From Cytophagales bacterium (GTDB lineage Bacteria; Bacteroidota; Bacteroidia; Cytophagales; Cyclobacteriaceae): a DNA stretch of 33,883 nt. The translations under genes were made by a program, and so were the position numbers. Where the stretch lies: the NCBI GenBank assembly GCA_022360055.1, contig JAKSDO010000180.1:1-33883 (forward strand). Reading direction: 5' to 3'. Positions 7,778-17,048 of the stretch are shown piece after piece (positions within the stretch are counted from its first letter, which is position 1; the number at the start of each line of letters is the position of its first letter). The notes beneath the pieces were generated by a model. The model saw nothing but the letters and a program-made list of their open reading frames with translations, was not told the DNA's origin and did no database searches.

Positions 7778-10700
7778 TTAATTGGAATCCTTGCTGTTAT
7801 TTTTTCTTTTTAAGCCTTCAAATGAGTTGATCAGCTTCCTTAACCATTCAAAGTACAGGGCTATATAGAGCAATATTGTCATCCCCCAAATCACTGCGAG
7901 GTTGAACCAGTAGGTATCAAAGTAATGACCTAAAAAATGCTTTTTAGGTGCAAAAAAGTGCGAGCGATAGTCAAGTAAGTTTTTGGGATTTTTTGGTTCA
8001 TTAAAGACCGGATCAATGATTTGAAGCAAATTTCCCTTGAATTCGATGATTCGATCTTTTACGGCTAAATTTCTTACAAGATCGGTAAGGCTTTCGTTGT
8101 AATGCTGATCCTTTAATGTGTTAAGGTCATAGTTAAATGTGTTTTCATAGCCGTATATAAGTTTTTCTTTTTTCTGAACCGCGAGGTTATAGTCGTCTTG
8201 ATATTTTTTAAATAGCCCGTCCAGATGGGCCATCAGCAAGTTGCCGATTTGATCGTTAAAATTGGCCGGATCCAACGCCTTATTCAAATCAATGTCCATA
8301 ACCTTATCGGTTCCGGCCTCCAAAACAAGCTCTTTTTTGACTAGCGCCAGATCTCTATGTACCTGGTCCAGTTCGTCTTCATTATCAGTATTGTATTTTT
8401 CAATTGCGCGGTTTAATCTATTCTTTAATTCCTTTACCCAATATGAAGTTTTAAAATCTGCCTGAAATTCATCCTTTTCGAAGCTGTAAAACTTAGCTTC
8501 ATACGCGTTTGTCATAAATTGTCTTACAGCCACACCTTCGTATCCCCATCTGGAAACCATGAGATCCGCAACAACCGGAACCTTTCCTTTTGTGCTGACG
8601 ACCTCATTGAGCTTATCAAAGCTGAACAAAAGCCCGCTTAAGACCATTTGCGGTATGATTAGGAGTGGGATAAGAATATATACGGTAATAGCTGAATTGA
8701 AGGCTGAAGAAATATTCAATCCAATGACATTGGCGGAGCATGAAATTGAAAATAATATGAGCCAGTAAGTTACGGTCATACCCTGTATTTCCAATATGAG
8801 ATTTCCAATGATAGCAAAAACAATCGTTTGAATTGCCGATAACACAAAAAGGATAAATACCTTGGACAGAAGATAACTATTCCAACTTAGATTGAGAAAA
8901 GATTCCCGCTTGAGGATCTTTCGGTCCTTTATAATCTCTTCCGCACTCACCGTGAGCCCCATGAACAGTGCCACAATGATGGCCATCATAATGTATACCG
9001 GGATATTTTCATTAAATCTGAATATGTACTCCTGCCCATCAGGGCCGCTCTTGTACCTGACCAGAAATGCAAGTATAAATGCTAATAGGGGTGCCTCCAG
9101 CAGATTGATAAGCATGTACTGCTTGTTACTTAATTTGGACAGCAGATCGCGCTTTGCAAATATGAAGGACTGTTTTATTTTGGATGGAATTTTCAAAGAT
9201 CTTGAAGGAAGTTCTTTTACTTCTTCAATTTCTTCAAGGTTAAAATTCTCATCGTATAGCTCTTTCCATTGTAAAGGCGTTACCTTTCTCTTATTCGTAA
9301 ACTCTCCGTATTCATCGACAACCTTGGCTTCAATTATATTGAATATTTGTTCAGGATTTACATTGCCGCATATCTGGCATTGCCCTTTATCCGCCCCAAC
9401 CTGATTGCTTGCCGATTTGAAATATGTAACCGCCTCTACAGGGGGGCCATAATACACCGGATATCCTCCTACGTCCATGATCATCATCTTATCGAACATC
9501 TTGTAGATATCGGATGATGGTTGATGGATGACCACAAATATCAATTTGCCTTTAAGGGTAAGCTCTTTCAACAAATCTATTACATTTTCGGAATCTCTTG
9601 ATGAAAGTCCGGAGGTGGGTTCGTCGACAAACATCACCGCGGGTTCACGAATCAATTCAAGCGCAATATTCAATCTTTTGCGTTGCCCTCCGGAAATTGT
9701 TTTGTCGAGTATACTCCCGACTCTGAGATCCTTTCGTTGATCCAATCCAAGGCTGGAAAGTGTCGCCATCACGCGCTCATCGAGCTCTTCTTCATTCATA
9801 TTCGCAAAGCAAAGCTTCGCATTGTAATAGAGGTTTTCATAAACAGTAAGTTCTTCTATAAGTAAATCATCCTGGGAAATATATCCGATTACACCTTTTA
9901 TTTTTTCGGTTTCTTTTGAAAATAGATCAACGCCATTGATCTTAATGCTTCCACCGGTTGGACAATCGATCCCTGCCAATACATTGAGTAGCGTGGTTTT
10001 GCCAGCTCCGCTGGCGCCCATAATACCTATTAATTTCCCCGGTCCTTCATAAATATTTATATCTCGAAGGCCAATGGCGCCGTTTGGAAACCTTTTCTCC
10101 AGATCTTTGGCGACAAAGGATAAGTTTACCGTTTCAATCTCCGAAAGGAAATGTCGGATCAGGTCACTGTAGTAAAGCGCATCCCCGCTCGGTGTTTTGA
10201 TGGTACTTCCATGTGAAAACTGGTTGGTGGATTTTGGCTTAATAGCAAAGCCGTTCAGATGAATTTCCTCGCCGCCCAGGTACCGGACAAAATACATGTC
10301 CACACTTTTTATCTTTAAAAAGATCAATTGTCCGGTTATTGAAACATCCAATTCTCTAGCGCGACGGAGTCTATGCCCCGGATTTTTATATGCAAAGAGA
10401 AGATCATCGAGATCCAGGATATCATTGATTTTATATTTGATAAAACCTTCGATGAGCTTGTATTCGCCGGAGTTGATGTTGAATACTTCCGCAACAGTAT
10501 TGATGATTTCCATACGTTGAGAAGTAAAATTACCGTCTGAGCTCACCAGCTCAAACAGCTTGATTAATACGACGACTTTTTGTTTTTGAGTGAGTGTTTT
10601 ATTGATCTTCCGGCAAATGGCCAATGTTCGTACCGAGTCTTTTACGGAGGTTAGCTTCTTTTTCTTGGTTATTTCCACTTCCTTTCCATACCCCACAAAT

Positions 10701-10858
10701 TCATCGTATAATGCAAGATACTCTTTGATCGAATCCTGATCCAGATCTTCTTTAAAGATGCTGATTACGAAATTTCTTTCCGTTTCAGTAACACCTCCAT
10801 CCTGCTTGGTTATGATTGCAAAAAGCTGGGTTAAAGCTTTCAGAATTTCCTCACTCAT
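7778..10858 (-). CDS. TerB-like domain fused to an ABCG-type (ABC-2) transporter
   Basis: A 1026-residue half-transporter with unusual N-terminal regulation. Residues ~1-140 resemble the helical TerB domain (repeated DG-containing helical units, as in SSDGNFTSQRMEIIN). Residues ~170-235 are a small beta-rich module, perhaps a degenerate FHA domain. The ABC domain (~245-470) has Walker A GASGAGKT (281-288), signature ISGGQ (388-392), Walker B VMFVDEP (408-414) and the H-loop in FVVIHQPSSD. A CxxC pair (494, 497) follows. Membrane spans lie at ~585-603, ~622-642, ~665-690, ~697-745 and ~985-1005, with a ~200-residue soluble loop before the last span. NBD-before-TMD order fits ABCG/White proteins. 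Substrate unknown. It follows siaC by 101 bases, so shared regulation is plausible. The AT-rich gap holds no terminator. Confidence 0.85.
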   Translation of the reverse strand: MSEEILKALTQLFAIITKQDGGVTETERNFVISIFKEDLDQDSIKEYLALYDEFVGYGKEVEITKKKKLTSVKDSVRTLAICRKINKTLTQKQKVVVLIKLFELVSSDGNFTSQRMEIINTVAEVFNINSGEYKLIEGFIKYKINDILDLDDLLFAYKNPGHRLRRARELDVSITGQLIFLKIKSVDMYFVRYLGGEEIHLNGFAIKPKSTNQFSHGSTIKTPSGDALYYSDLIRHFLSEIETVNLSFVAKDLEKRFPNGAIGLRDINIYEGPGKLIGIMGASGAGKTTLLNVLAGIDCPTGGSIKINGVDLFSKETEKIKGVIGYISQDDLLIEELTVYENLYYNAKLCFANMNEEELDERVMATLSSLGLDQRKDLRVGSILDKTISGGQRKRLNIALELIREPAVMFVDEPTSGLSSRDSENVIDLLKELTLKGKLIFVVIHQPSSDIYKMFDKMMIMDVGGYPVYYGPPVEAVTYFKSASNQVGADKGQCQICGNVNPEQIFNIIEAKVVDEYGEFTNKRKVTPLQWKELYDENFNLEEIEEVKELPSRSLKIPSKIKQSFIFAKRDLLSKLSNKQYMLINLLEAPLLAFILAFLVRYKSGPDGQEYIFRFNENIPVYIMMAIIVALFMGLTVSAEEIIKDRKILKRESFLNLSWNSYLLSKVFILFVLSAIQTIVFAIIGNLILEIQGMTVTYWLILFSISCSANVIGLNISSAFNSAITVYILIPLLIIPQMVLSGLLFSFDKLNEVVSTKGKVPVVADLMVSRWGYEGVAVRQFMTNAYEAKFYSFEKDEFQADFKTSYWVKELKNRLNRAIEKYNTDNEDELDQVHRDLALVKKELVLEAGTDKVMDIDLNKALDPANFNDQIGNLLMAHLDGLFKKYQDDYNLAVQKKEKLIYGYENTFNYDLNTLKDQHYNESLTDLVRNLAVKDRIIEFKGNLLQIIDPVFNEPKNPKNLLDYRSHFFAPKKHFLGHYFDTYWFNLAVIWGMTILLYIALYFEWLRKLINSFEGLKRKNNSKDSN

Positions 10859-10959
10859 TTTCTACCTGTAAATTCTTAAATACGATGTTCCCTCTTAGCC
10901 TTAGATCAGCTATTTGTAAAAATTTGCTCTTCCCGGAAGTTGAAGCAAATATTGATTCA

Positions 10960-11322
10960 TCAATACGGCTTCAGCTCAAACTTAACATCTACGAGCTCTG
11001 AAAATTCCTCGCCTGCCTCTTCCATATCTTCATCATCTTCATAGAAATACCACTGGATTTTTGTATTCTCAATATTTTCAAGTGCTGTTAATACATCGAG
11101 GATCAACTTTGAGGAAGCCGTATTGAAATACTCCAATTTAAAGTCAAATATAGTTTCCGGAAGCGGATCCTTAGCGTACTCATTTAACCACTCAAGAACG
11201 GGCTGATAAAACTCGGCGGAATCCTCAGGCAGTGATCTTCCCGATATTTCAAAAATTTTATTTTTTCTATCCAAAATTATTTTGGGGGTATCTTCGGTGC
11301 CTTCTAAGTTTATAATCTCCAT
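10960..11322 (-). CDS. siaC: SiaC-family regulatory phosphoprotein (DUF1987)
   Basis: A 120-residue cytoplasmic regulator. In Pseudomonas aeruginosa SiaC is phosphorylated on threonine 68 by SiaB and dephosphorylated by the PP2C phosphatase SiaA; the unmodified form binds a diguanylate cyclase and promotes biofilm. Here the motif EYFNTASSK places a threonine exactly at residue 68, in an alignable FDFKLEYFNTASSKLILDVL segment. The protein is of normal length, with an acidic stretch (EDDEDMEEAGEE, ~95-106). Its neighbours upstream are the SiaB-type kinase (30-base gap) and the SpoIIE phosphatase, so all three parts are present. No diguanylate cyclase lies in the window, so the output target must be elsewhere or different. 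Confidence 0.88.
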   Translation of the reverse strand: MEIINLEGTEDTPKIILDRKNKIFEISGRSLPEDSAEFYQPVLEWLNEYAKDPLPETIFDFKLEYFNTASSKLILDVLTALENIENTKIQWYFYEDDEDMEEAGEEFSELVDVKFELKPY

Positions 11323-11352
11323 TATTAAAAGTATTTTCAGTTTAATATTTAA

Positions 11353-11898
11353 TTACGATCTGGAAACAGTAGTTTTTAATGAGAAAAACGAATGTCCGTT
11401 CCCTAAGGATTCAAACTCATATTCCAGTTTTCGACCTGATTTCCTGGCCATATCCACAAAACCAAGACCTGCTCCACCTTTATCCGTAAGTCCGGAACTG
11501 CCCTTTATGATATCCTTGTAAAGCGCTTTTAATCCATCCCTGTCGAGACTGTTGATTTGATCGAGCTTTTCTTTTAGGCTATTTACCAGGTCGTCCCGAA
11601 CAGGATTTCCAGAGGTAATGATATAGGAATCCTTATGCTTTCCTATCATAAAGATTGCGGTATTGATTTGGATTTCACCAGAAATATATTCTTCACCGTG
11701 CTTTACAATGTTTTGGAGACATTCTACCATTACATTAAACACTTTTCTTTTTATTCCGAATTCTTCGCCCATAGAATCCATATTTCTTTCGGCCATGGCC
11801 AATACAGATTTTGTAATTTCCTGGGTAAATTCACCTTCGTAAACCAGAATAATGTTGTGCTTGAGCATCATTTGATGCATTTCATAAATATATTTCAT
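11353..11898 (-). CDS. siaB: SiaB-family protein kinase (DUF6272, GHKL-like)
   Basis: A 181-residue kinase of the anti-sigma-factor-like type that phosphorylates SiaC. ATP-binding landmarks of the GHKL fold are visible: an N-box MVECLQNIVKH (58-67, with Glu59 and Asn63), and a G-box DKGGAGLGF (139-147). No membrane span or sensor domain is present, so input must come from other proteins. It is encoded directly upstream of siaC with a 30-base gap and 184 bases downstream of the phosphatase gene. That longer AT-rich gap could carry an extra promoter, though no exact TAnnTTTG is found. The assignment rests on fold motifs and on the siaC neighbour. Confidence 0.87.
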   Translation of the reverse strand: MKYIYEMHQMMLKHNIILVYEGEFTQEITKSVLAMAERNMDSMGEEFGIKRKVFNVMVECLQNIVKHGEEYISGEIQINTAIFMIGKHKDSYIITSGNPVRDDLVNSLKEKLDQINSLDRDGLKALYKDIIKGSSGLTDKGGAGLGFVDMARKSGRKLEYEFESLGNGHSFFSLKTTVSRS

Positions 11899-12082
11899 TT
11901 TACTTTTTCGATTTTTTATTATTTGATTTCAATATTATATGATTTAAAATATTAATTAATTCAATACTAAACAATTATACATTTCATCCTTTCACTTTTT
12001 TTTAGCTTGCTGACACACAGAGCAATACAATCATGCTCGAATGTGTCTTGAATTTGTTCCGGTCCTACCGGTTTCATCTTTA

Positions 12083-15000
12083 CTAAAACCTTACCCCGAT
12101 CAACAACACATCATCGGTCTGTTTATGATCGCCTTTCCATTCGGTCCATTCGTTGTCGATATTTTTATAGATTTCTGCCATTGGTTTTTTATGGTATTTT
12201 ACTATTGCCTCTCTCAATCTTCTTGGCCCGTATTTCCTGTTTTCCGGACCGCCAAACTGATCGGGAAATCCATCCGAACAGAAGAAAATGGAATCTCCCT
12301 TTTTCACATCAATTTCAGTACTGGTAAATTTTGTCTGGTTCTTGTAAATACCACCGCCGATCGGGAATTTATTGCCTTTTATTTCTTCCAATTCTCCATT
12401 ATTTACAAAGTATAACGGCCGGTGTGCGCCGGCATACGACACCTTATTATTTTTCAAATCGATTTTACAGAGCGCGATATCCATTCCGTCTTTTGTTTTT
12501 GAATCGTCCGAATCCTGCCTAAGTGTTTTAGTAACGCTCTTGTCAAGCTGATCTAATATATCACCTGGATCATCTATTTTCCTTCCTTTTACAATATCGT
12601 TGAGCAGGAAATAGCCAATCAAAGAAATTAAGGCTCCGGGCACACCGTGGCCCGTGCAATCTACTGCAGCAAAATAGATTATATCACCGACACTGATAAA
12701 CCATGGAAAATCACCGCTGACCACATCCCGCGCCTTATACAAAATAAATGATTCCGGAAGAATTTGTCGGATCACGGAATTATTTGGCAGAATAGCTCCC
12801 TGGATGCGTTTGGCATAATTTATACTTTCCGTGATTTTTCGGTTTTTCGACTGAATCTCCAGCTCAATCTGTTTACGTTCGGTAATATCATGGGATACGA
12901 CAAGTACAGACTCTAATGCATCTTCTTCGTCGTATTCCGGAATGGCATTTACCTGCATGACACGATCACCCATCAAGGAAGGAAAATCAATTTCCTTATT
13001 TATCTTTTCATTTTCTTCTTCAACCTGCTTCAGAAGCTCAACCCATTCCTGTTTGATCGAATCCTCGACATTCACCTCATCCAGTTTCTTATTAAGAATA
13101 TCGCTTGGCTTCTGCCCGGTATAATTCTCGATCATCGGATTTATGTAGAAGACCTCTCCATCCTGGGTAAACCTTGTGATCAGATCGGGAGAATTTTCCG
13201 AAAGCGCCTGCATTTTAGACTTCATTCGCTCTTCACGCTCTGCGCGGCGCCTTTCTGTAATGTCGCGACTGTTCAGTATAATGCCCTGGATCGCAGGATC
13301 GGATAGCATATTTGTTGCTGTGGCTTCAAGCCAAATCGCATTGCCATCTTTTTTGATATACTCATATTGTTCTGTTACCGACTCGAATGGATTGGCAATC
13401 ACCGCTTCAAACATTTTTTTGAAATTATCGACGCCTTCAGGGTTTACATGAACCACATCGTTAATGCCGATCAAATCATTTTGGGTATATCCAATTATCT
13501 TTTTCACCGATGGGCTAATGTATCGAATGGTCCCTTCTTTTTCATAAATCGCAATTACCTCCGAAGCATTCTCCAACAACAACTGCATCCTGTTCTGCGT
13601 TCTGTTTACTTCTTCGATCTGATCCTCCAAACGCTGATTCGTACGCTTCAATTCTTCCTGGGTAGCTGACATTTCTTCAGCATTTTGCCTCAAAACTTCT
13701 TGTTGTTCTTGAAGCTCATTACTCATTTTCTGAGATTCTTCCAGAAGATTTCTGGTACGTTCATTGACTTTTATGTTGAAAATTGTCCTTGCCAGAATCA
13801 AACTTATCTCCTGGACGAATTTTATCTGACTCTCGGTAAATCGATGAAAACCTGCGAACTCAACCACACCATATACAATATCCTGGGTAATAAGCGGGGT
13901 AATCAAAATCCCTGTTGGTCGTTTATCACCCAGTATGCCGGATGTAATCGATACATAATCTTCCGGGATTTCAGTCCTTAGGATATAATCTTTTTCCGCA
14001 GCAGCCTGACCGACCAATCCTTCGGCAAATTTGAATCTGGCCTGCATATATTTTTTCTTGTGGTATGCATAGGCAGATTTCATTTCTATGAATGTATCGT
14101 TTGAATTATCATCGTTTACTACATAAAAAGCTCCCTGGATGGCATCAATCTTTTCGGTAATGTATGCAATTACCGCATCGCCGAGCTCATCTATGGTATC
14201 ATGCGACCTCAGTATTTCACTAATTTCGGCCACTCCGGTAACGATCCAGTTCCTTTCCGTATCTTTTTGTTCGGTTTCAACCAGGCTATTGCGCATATCG
14301 ATCAACGCATTACCAAGGATATCCCCTTTACTGGCCGGTTTAAAATCCGCCTTTAGCTCTCCCTTACCTATCCTTTCAGCAAAAGTTGCCGTCCGCTTTA
14401 GGGCCTGCACGAGGTCATCGGTAGTTTCGGCCATCTGCCCAACTTCATCGTTGTATTTCCTATCAATTCTTTCCGGTAACACACCTTTCGAAATAGAAGC
14501 CAAAGAATCTTTGAGCGATAGCAACGGGCTGATGAAATATTGAGAAAAAAGAAACGAAATCATGATTGCAAACACCAAAATCAAACCGCCCCAGAACGCA
14601 AATTTTGATATGACAATAAATGCTAATTGGCTGATTTCCGATTGATCCACTTTCACCTCAATTCCCCAGTTCAGTTCGGGAATAAAACCCCAAACAGAAA
14701 GTGTCTCCTGATCTCGGTAATCGACGGAGTATCCGATGCCTTCATTTTCTTCAACCGCCTGTTGGATGGCAATCCCATTTTTTGATCCGATTGTTACGGT
14801 TTGATCTAAAGTGGCGTTGGGATTAAATTTTATGGGATTTAGAAAAAGGGCAATCTTACCTCTTTTTTGAGCAACAATAACTTCCACGGTCTCGCCTATG
14901 CCCATATCCTGGGCCAAATCGTCGTGAATGGGCTGTATGTCCAAAATGAGAAAACACATAGCTTTACTTGTTTGAATATTGCCGATGGGGGCCCCGACAG

Positions 15001-15559
15001 CTATGCGAAAATTGTCGTTAGATTTAAATACCCGGCTAAAGGTCTTGCCATTTTGCGCAGCCTGTAAAAACGAATCTTCAGTCGCCTTAATCTCTTGCGT
15101 AATATTAGATGATTCCGACGGATCAGTGGTAATTATTATTTCGCCATTTTTATCTGTAATAAGGATTTTTTCGGCGCCCACTGAGTTTTTTATTGTTTTC
15201 AGCGTACTTTCTACTTTACTCAGGTCTACGGATTCCTCCTCGACCAACATGCTCAAACCGATCAGATCGTCTGCAGTGGAATCAGCTTCAACTACCGCAC
15301 TGCTTTCTTTTTCTTCATTGATTGACTGAAAATCTTCCAGGTTTGAAATAAGATCTACTTCCGACTTAGCCGAATTGATAAACTGCAGGATCTTTTCTTT
15401 TTTCACGTCAGCAAGCGCACTTAAATTTTGAATATATTTCTCCTGCAGCATGTTTTTTCTAATGGAATATGAAATATATCCTGAAGTACAAATGGTAACA
15501 ACAACAAGAAAAAGAATCAGTGTTGTTAGTTTTCCTCTTATGCTAATTTTCGTAAACAT
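12083..15559 (-). CDS. Membrane sensor with HAMP, GAF, two PAS and a SpoIIE/PP2C phosphatase domain (SiaA-like)
   Basis: A 1158-residue signalling protein, likely the phosphatase that resets SiaC. Order: TM1 (~11-32), an extracytoplasmic Cache-like sensor region (~33-310), TM2 (~315-345), HAMP (~345-400), GAF (~450-598), coiled coil (~600-660), PAS (~662-775), PAS (~785-900) and SpoIIE-type PP2C (~915-1158). Metal-binding acids are visible in VSGDF (~949), AAVDCTGHG (~968), DGMD (~1025), CSDGF (~1096) and TDDVLL (~1149). No histidine-kinase domain is present. The tryptophan after VSGDF is preceded by proline where relatives usually have tyrosine. It is much larger than Pseudomonas SiaA, which lacks GAF and PAS domains. 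It follows the GAF gene by 25 bases and precedes siaB/siaC. Confidence 0.88.
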   Translation of the reverse strand: MFTKISIRGKLTTLILFLVVVTICTSGYISYSIRKNMLQEKYIQNLSALADVKKEKILQFINSAKSEVDLISNLEDFQSINEEKESSAVVEADSTADDLIGLSMLVEEESVDLSKVESTLKTIKNSVGAEKILITDKNGEIIITTDPSESSNITQEIKATEDSFLQAAQNGKTFSRVFKSNDNFRIAVGAPIGNIQTSKAMCFLILDIQPIHDDLAQDMGIGETVEVIVAQKRGKIALFLNPIKFNPNATLDQTVTIGSKNGIAIQQAVEENEGIGYSVDYRDQETLSVWGFIPELNWGIEVKVDQSEISQLAFIVISKFAFWGGLILVFAIMISFLFSQYFISPLLSLKDSLASISKGVLPERIDRKYNDEVGQMAETTDDLVQALKRTATFAERIGKGELKADFKPASKGDILGNALIDMRNSLVETEQKDTERNWIVTGVAEISEILRSHDTIDELGDAVIAYITEKIDAIQGAFYVVNDDNSNDTFIEMKSAYAYHKKKYMQARFKFAEGLVGQAAAEKDYILRTEIPEDYVSITSGILGDKRPTGILITPLITQDIVYGVVEFAGFHRFTESQIKFVQEISLILARTIFNIKVNERTRNLLEESQKMSNELQEQQEVLRQNAEEMSATQEELKRTNQRLEDQIEEVNRTQNRMQLLLENASEVIAIYEKEGTIRYISPSVKKIIGYTQNDLIGINDVVHVNPEGVDNFKKMFEAVIANPFESVTEQYEYIKKDGNAIWLEATATNMLSDPAIQGIILNSRDITERRRAEREERMKSKMQALSENSPDLITRFTQDGEVFYINPMIENYTGQKPSDILNKKLDEVNVEDSIKQEWVELLKQVEEENEKINKEIDFPSLMGDRVMQVNAIPEYDEEDALESVLVVSHDITERKQIELEIQSKNRKITESINYAKRIQGAILPNNSVIRQILPESFILYKARDVVSGDFPWFISVGDIIYFAAVDCTGHGVPGALISLIGYFLLNDIVKGRKIDDPGDILDQLDKSVTKTLRQDSDDSKTKDGMDIALCKIDLKNNKVSYAGAHRPLYFVNNGELEEIKGNKFPIGGGIYKNQTKFTSTEIDVKKGDSIFFCSDGFPDQFGGPENRKYGPRRLREAIVKYHKKPMAEIYKNIDNEWTEWKGDHKQTDDVLLIGVRF

Positions 15560-15584
15560 CTAATTTCTCCTTGTTTATTAAAGA

Positions 15585-16430
15585 TCACTTACTATTATCT
15601 TTGGATTCGGCTTTTTTTACTTTTGGTTTTTTTGCCGATATCTTATCCTCCATCTTTAGAGATTCGATAACTAGCTCTTCATCCGATTCCGTTATTTCGT
15701 TGAATGATGCTATTTCAATCACGAAAGAAACTTCTCCCTCCTCCTCAATTGGCAAGATAGCCAGGTGGTTTGGAGAAGAAGCGCCTAGGCCGGAAATTAT
15801 TGTAACATATCCTTCCGGTACATCCTTTATATTTAGTTTTCTCCGCTCTTTTGCAACTTGTCCTGCAAGCCCTTCACCAAATTCGAATTTGAGCGTTTCA
15901 CTTTCGGGAAGACTATAGGCAAATGATGTAAAGAGCTCTATGTAGCGTTTATTGCGCTCCTTTATGACTCGATAGATAATACCCTGGCTTGCCTCCATCT
16001 TCATACAAAGATTAGAAAGCACCTTCCGGTATTTCTCCTTAATATCTTTTATAGCCTCCAGTCCCGATTTAATTTCATGAACTCTGGCAGAAAGATTTTG
16101 AATTCTGGCGTGTTCGTCATTTTTATCTTTTTCATCCTCCTTTTTATCAGGAGCCTTGTCTACGTAGACAATTTTCTCAGCAGCTTTTGAATAGTTAAGC
16201 AGGTACAGTGAGAAAATTATCGAACCGAGACCCAGTAACAGGGTTAAGCCAACAATAAAATATGTTTGATTCAACACAGGAGATAATTCTCGAACAACGG
16301 ACAGATCAATTCTTCCCGATATTTTTTCAAGACTATCCGGAAGATTGAAAAGATTGTATGCTGTCAACAAGATTCCTAATACGAAGAATATCGTAAGAAG
16401 TACATTTAGCCGGTTATATAGTGATTTCAT
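15585..16430 (-). CDS. Membrane-anchored GAF-domain protein
   Basis: A 281-residue protein with two membrane spans near the N-terminus (~8-28 and ~57-79), a coiled coil (~100-135) and a GAF domain (~140-260), ending in a lysine-rich tail. GAF domains bind small ligands such as cyclic nucleotides, or sense redox and light; the ligand here is unknown. The GAF resembles that of the neighbouring phosphatase: both have EGL(V/A)GQ, a PE(D/G)YV(S/T)I(T/I)SG segment and a following (F)(T/N)E(S/I)T...ES pattern, so the two probably arose by duplication. It starts 3 bases after the CheB gene and ends 25 bases before the phosphatase gene, hence one operon. No output domain is present, so it likely acts by partnering. 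Confidence 0.8.
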   Translation of the reverse strand: MKSLYNRLNVLLTIFFVLGILLTAYNLFNLPDSLEKISGRIDLSVVRELSPVLNQTYFIVGLTLLLGLGSIIFSLYLLNYSKAAEKIVYVDKAPDKKEDEKDKNDEHARIQNLSARVHEIKSGLEAIKDIKEKYRKVLSNLCMKMEASQGIIYRVIKERNKRYIELFTSFAYSLPESETLKFEFGEGLAGQVAKERRKLNIKDVPEGYVTIISGLGASSPNHLAILPIEEEGEVSFVIEIASFNEITESDEELVIESLKMEDKISAKKPKVKKAESKDNSK

Positions 16431-16433
16431 ATC

Positions 16434-17036
16434 TTATTTGTACAGATTATGAATTTCAAAAAACAATTTGATAATATTATCGACAGTGAGCGTATGGTCA
16501 ATTTTTGTGATTTCCAAAGCTGCCGCAGGCATTGTATCGATCATACAATCCGCAAGGTCCTGAACGACCGTAAATCCTCCACTATCTTTAATCCTTTTCA
16601 TTCCAAGAGCGCCGTCCTTATTTGCCCCTGACAATAATATACCGATCAGTTTATTTTTATATACATAGGACGCGGTTTCCATCGTAATATCGATGGAGGG
16701 TCTCGAATTATTTACCATCTCTTCCGTAGATAGGCTGAAGTAGTGGCCAAGCTCAATGGATAAGTGGTAGTTGGCAGGGGCAAGGTATACCTTCCCGCGT
16801 TTTATTGGCTCTTTGTCATAGGGCTCGATCACGTCTTTAATGCTTTTAATTGACAAAGCTTCGATAAAACCATTTCGAACGTGTTTCAACCTATGAAGAC
16901 ACATAATGACAGGCAATGGGAAATCCCCGGGTATCTGAGACAAAATCTTTGTTATGCCCTGAAAACTACCTGCCGAACCTCCGATTACGATAGCTTTGAA
17001 ATTATTATGTAGTCCTTGAAATTTCATATGATTCAA
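16434..17036 (-). CDS. cheB: Stand-alone CheB-type methylesterase domain
   Basis: A 200-residue protein matching only the catalytic domain of protein-glutamate methylesterase CheB, which removes methyl groups from chemoreceptors. The triad is visible: serine 21 in GGSAGS, histidine 48 in MCLHRLKH, and aspartate 141 in LSGANKDGALG. The usual N-terminal receiver domain is missing, so activity is not controlled by CheA phosphorylation in the usual way. The gene lies 12 bases after cheR and 3 before the GAF gene. No chemoreceptor, CheA or CheW is in the window; its substrate is unknown. Such pairs occur in non-motility Che-like systems and fused to hybrid kinases, which supports a signalling rather than a chemotaxis role. 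Confidence 0.88.
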   Translation of the reverse strand: MNHMKFQGLHNNFKAIVIGGSAGSFQGITKILSQIPGDFPLPVIMCLHRLKHVRNGFIEALSIKSIKDVIEPYDKEPIKRGKVYLAPANYHLSIELGHYFSLSTEEMVNNSRPSIDITMETASYVYKNKLIGILLSGANKDGALGMKRIKDSGGFTVVQDLADCMIDTMPAAALEITKIDHTLTVDNIIKLFFEIHNLYK

Positions 17037-17048
17037 ACTGCTACCCGC

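Noticed and set aside
12083-15559. Hybrid histidine kinase
   Set aside because: PAS, GAF and HAMP domains suggested it, but the C-terminus is a SpoIIE-type phosphatase and there is no histidine-kinase ATPase or H-box.
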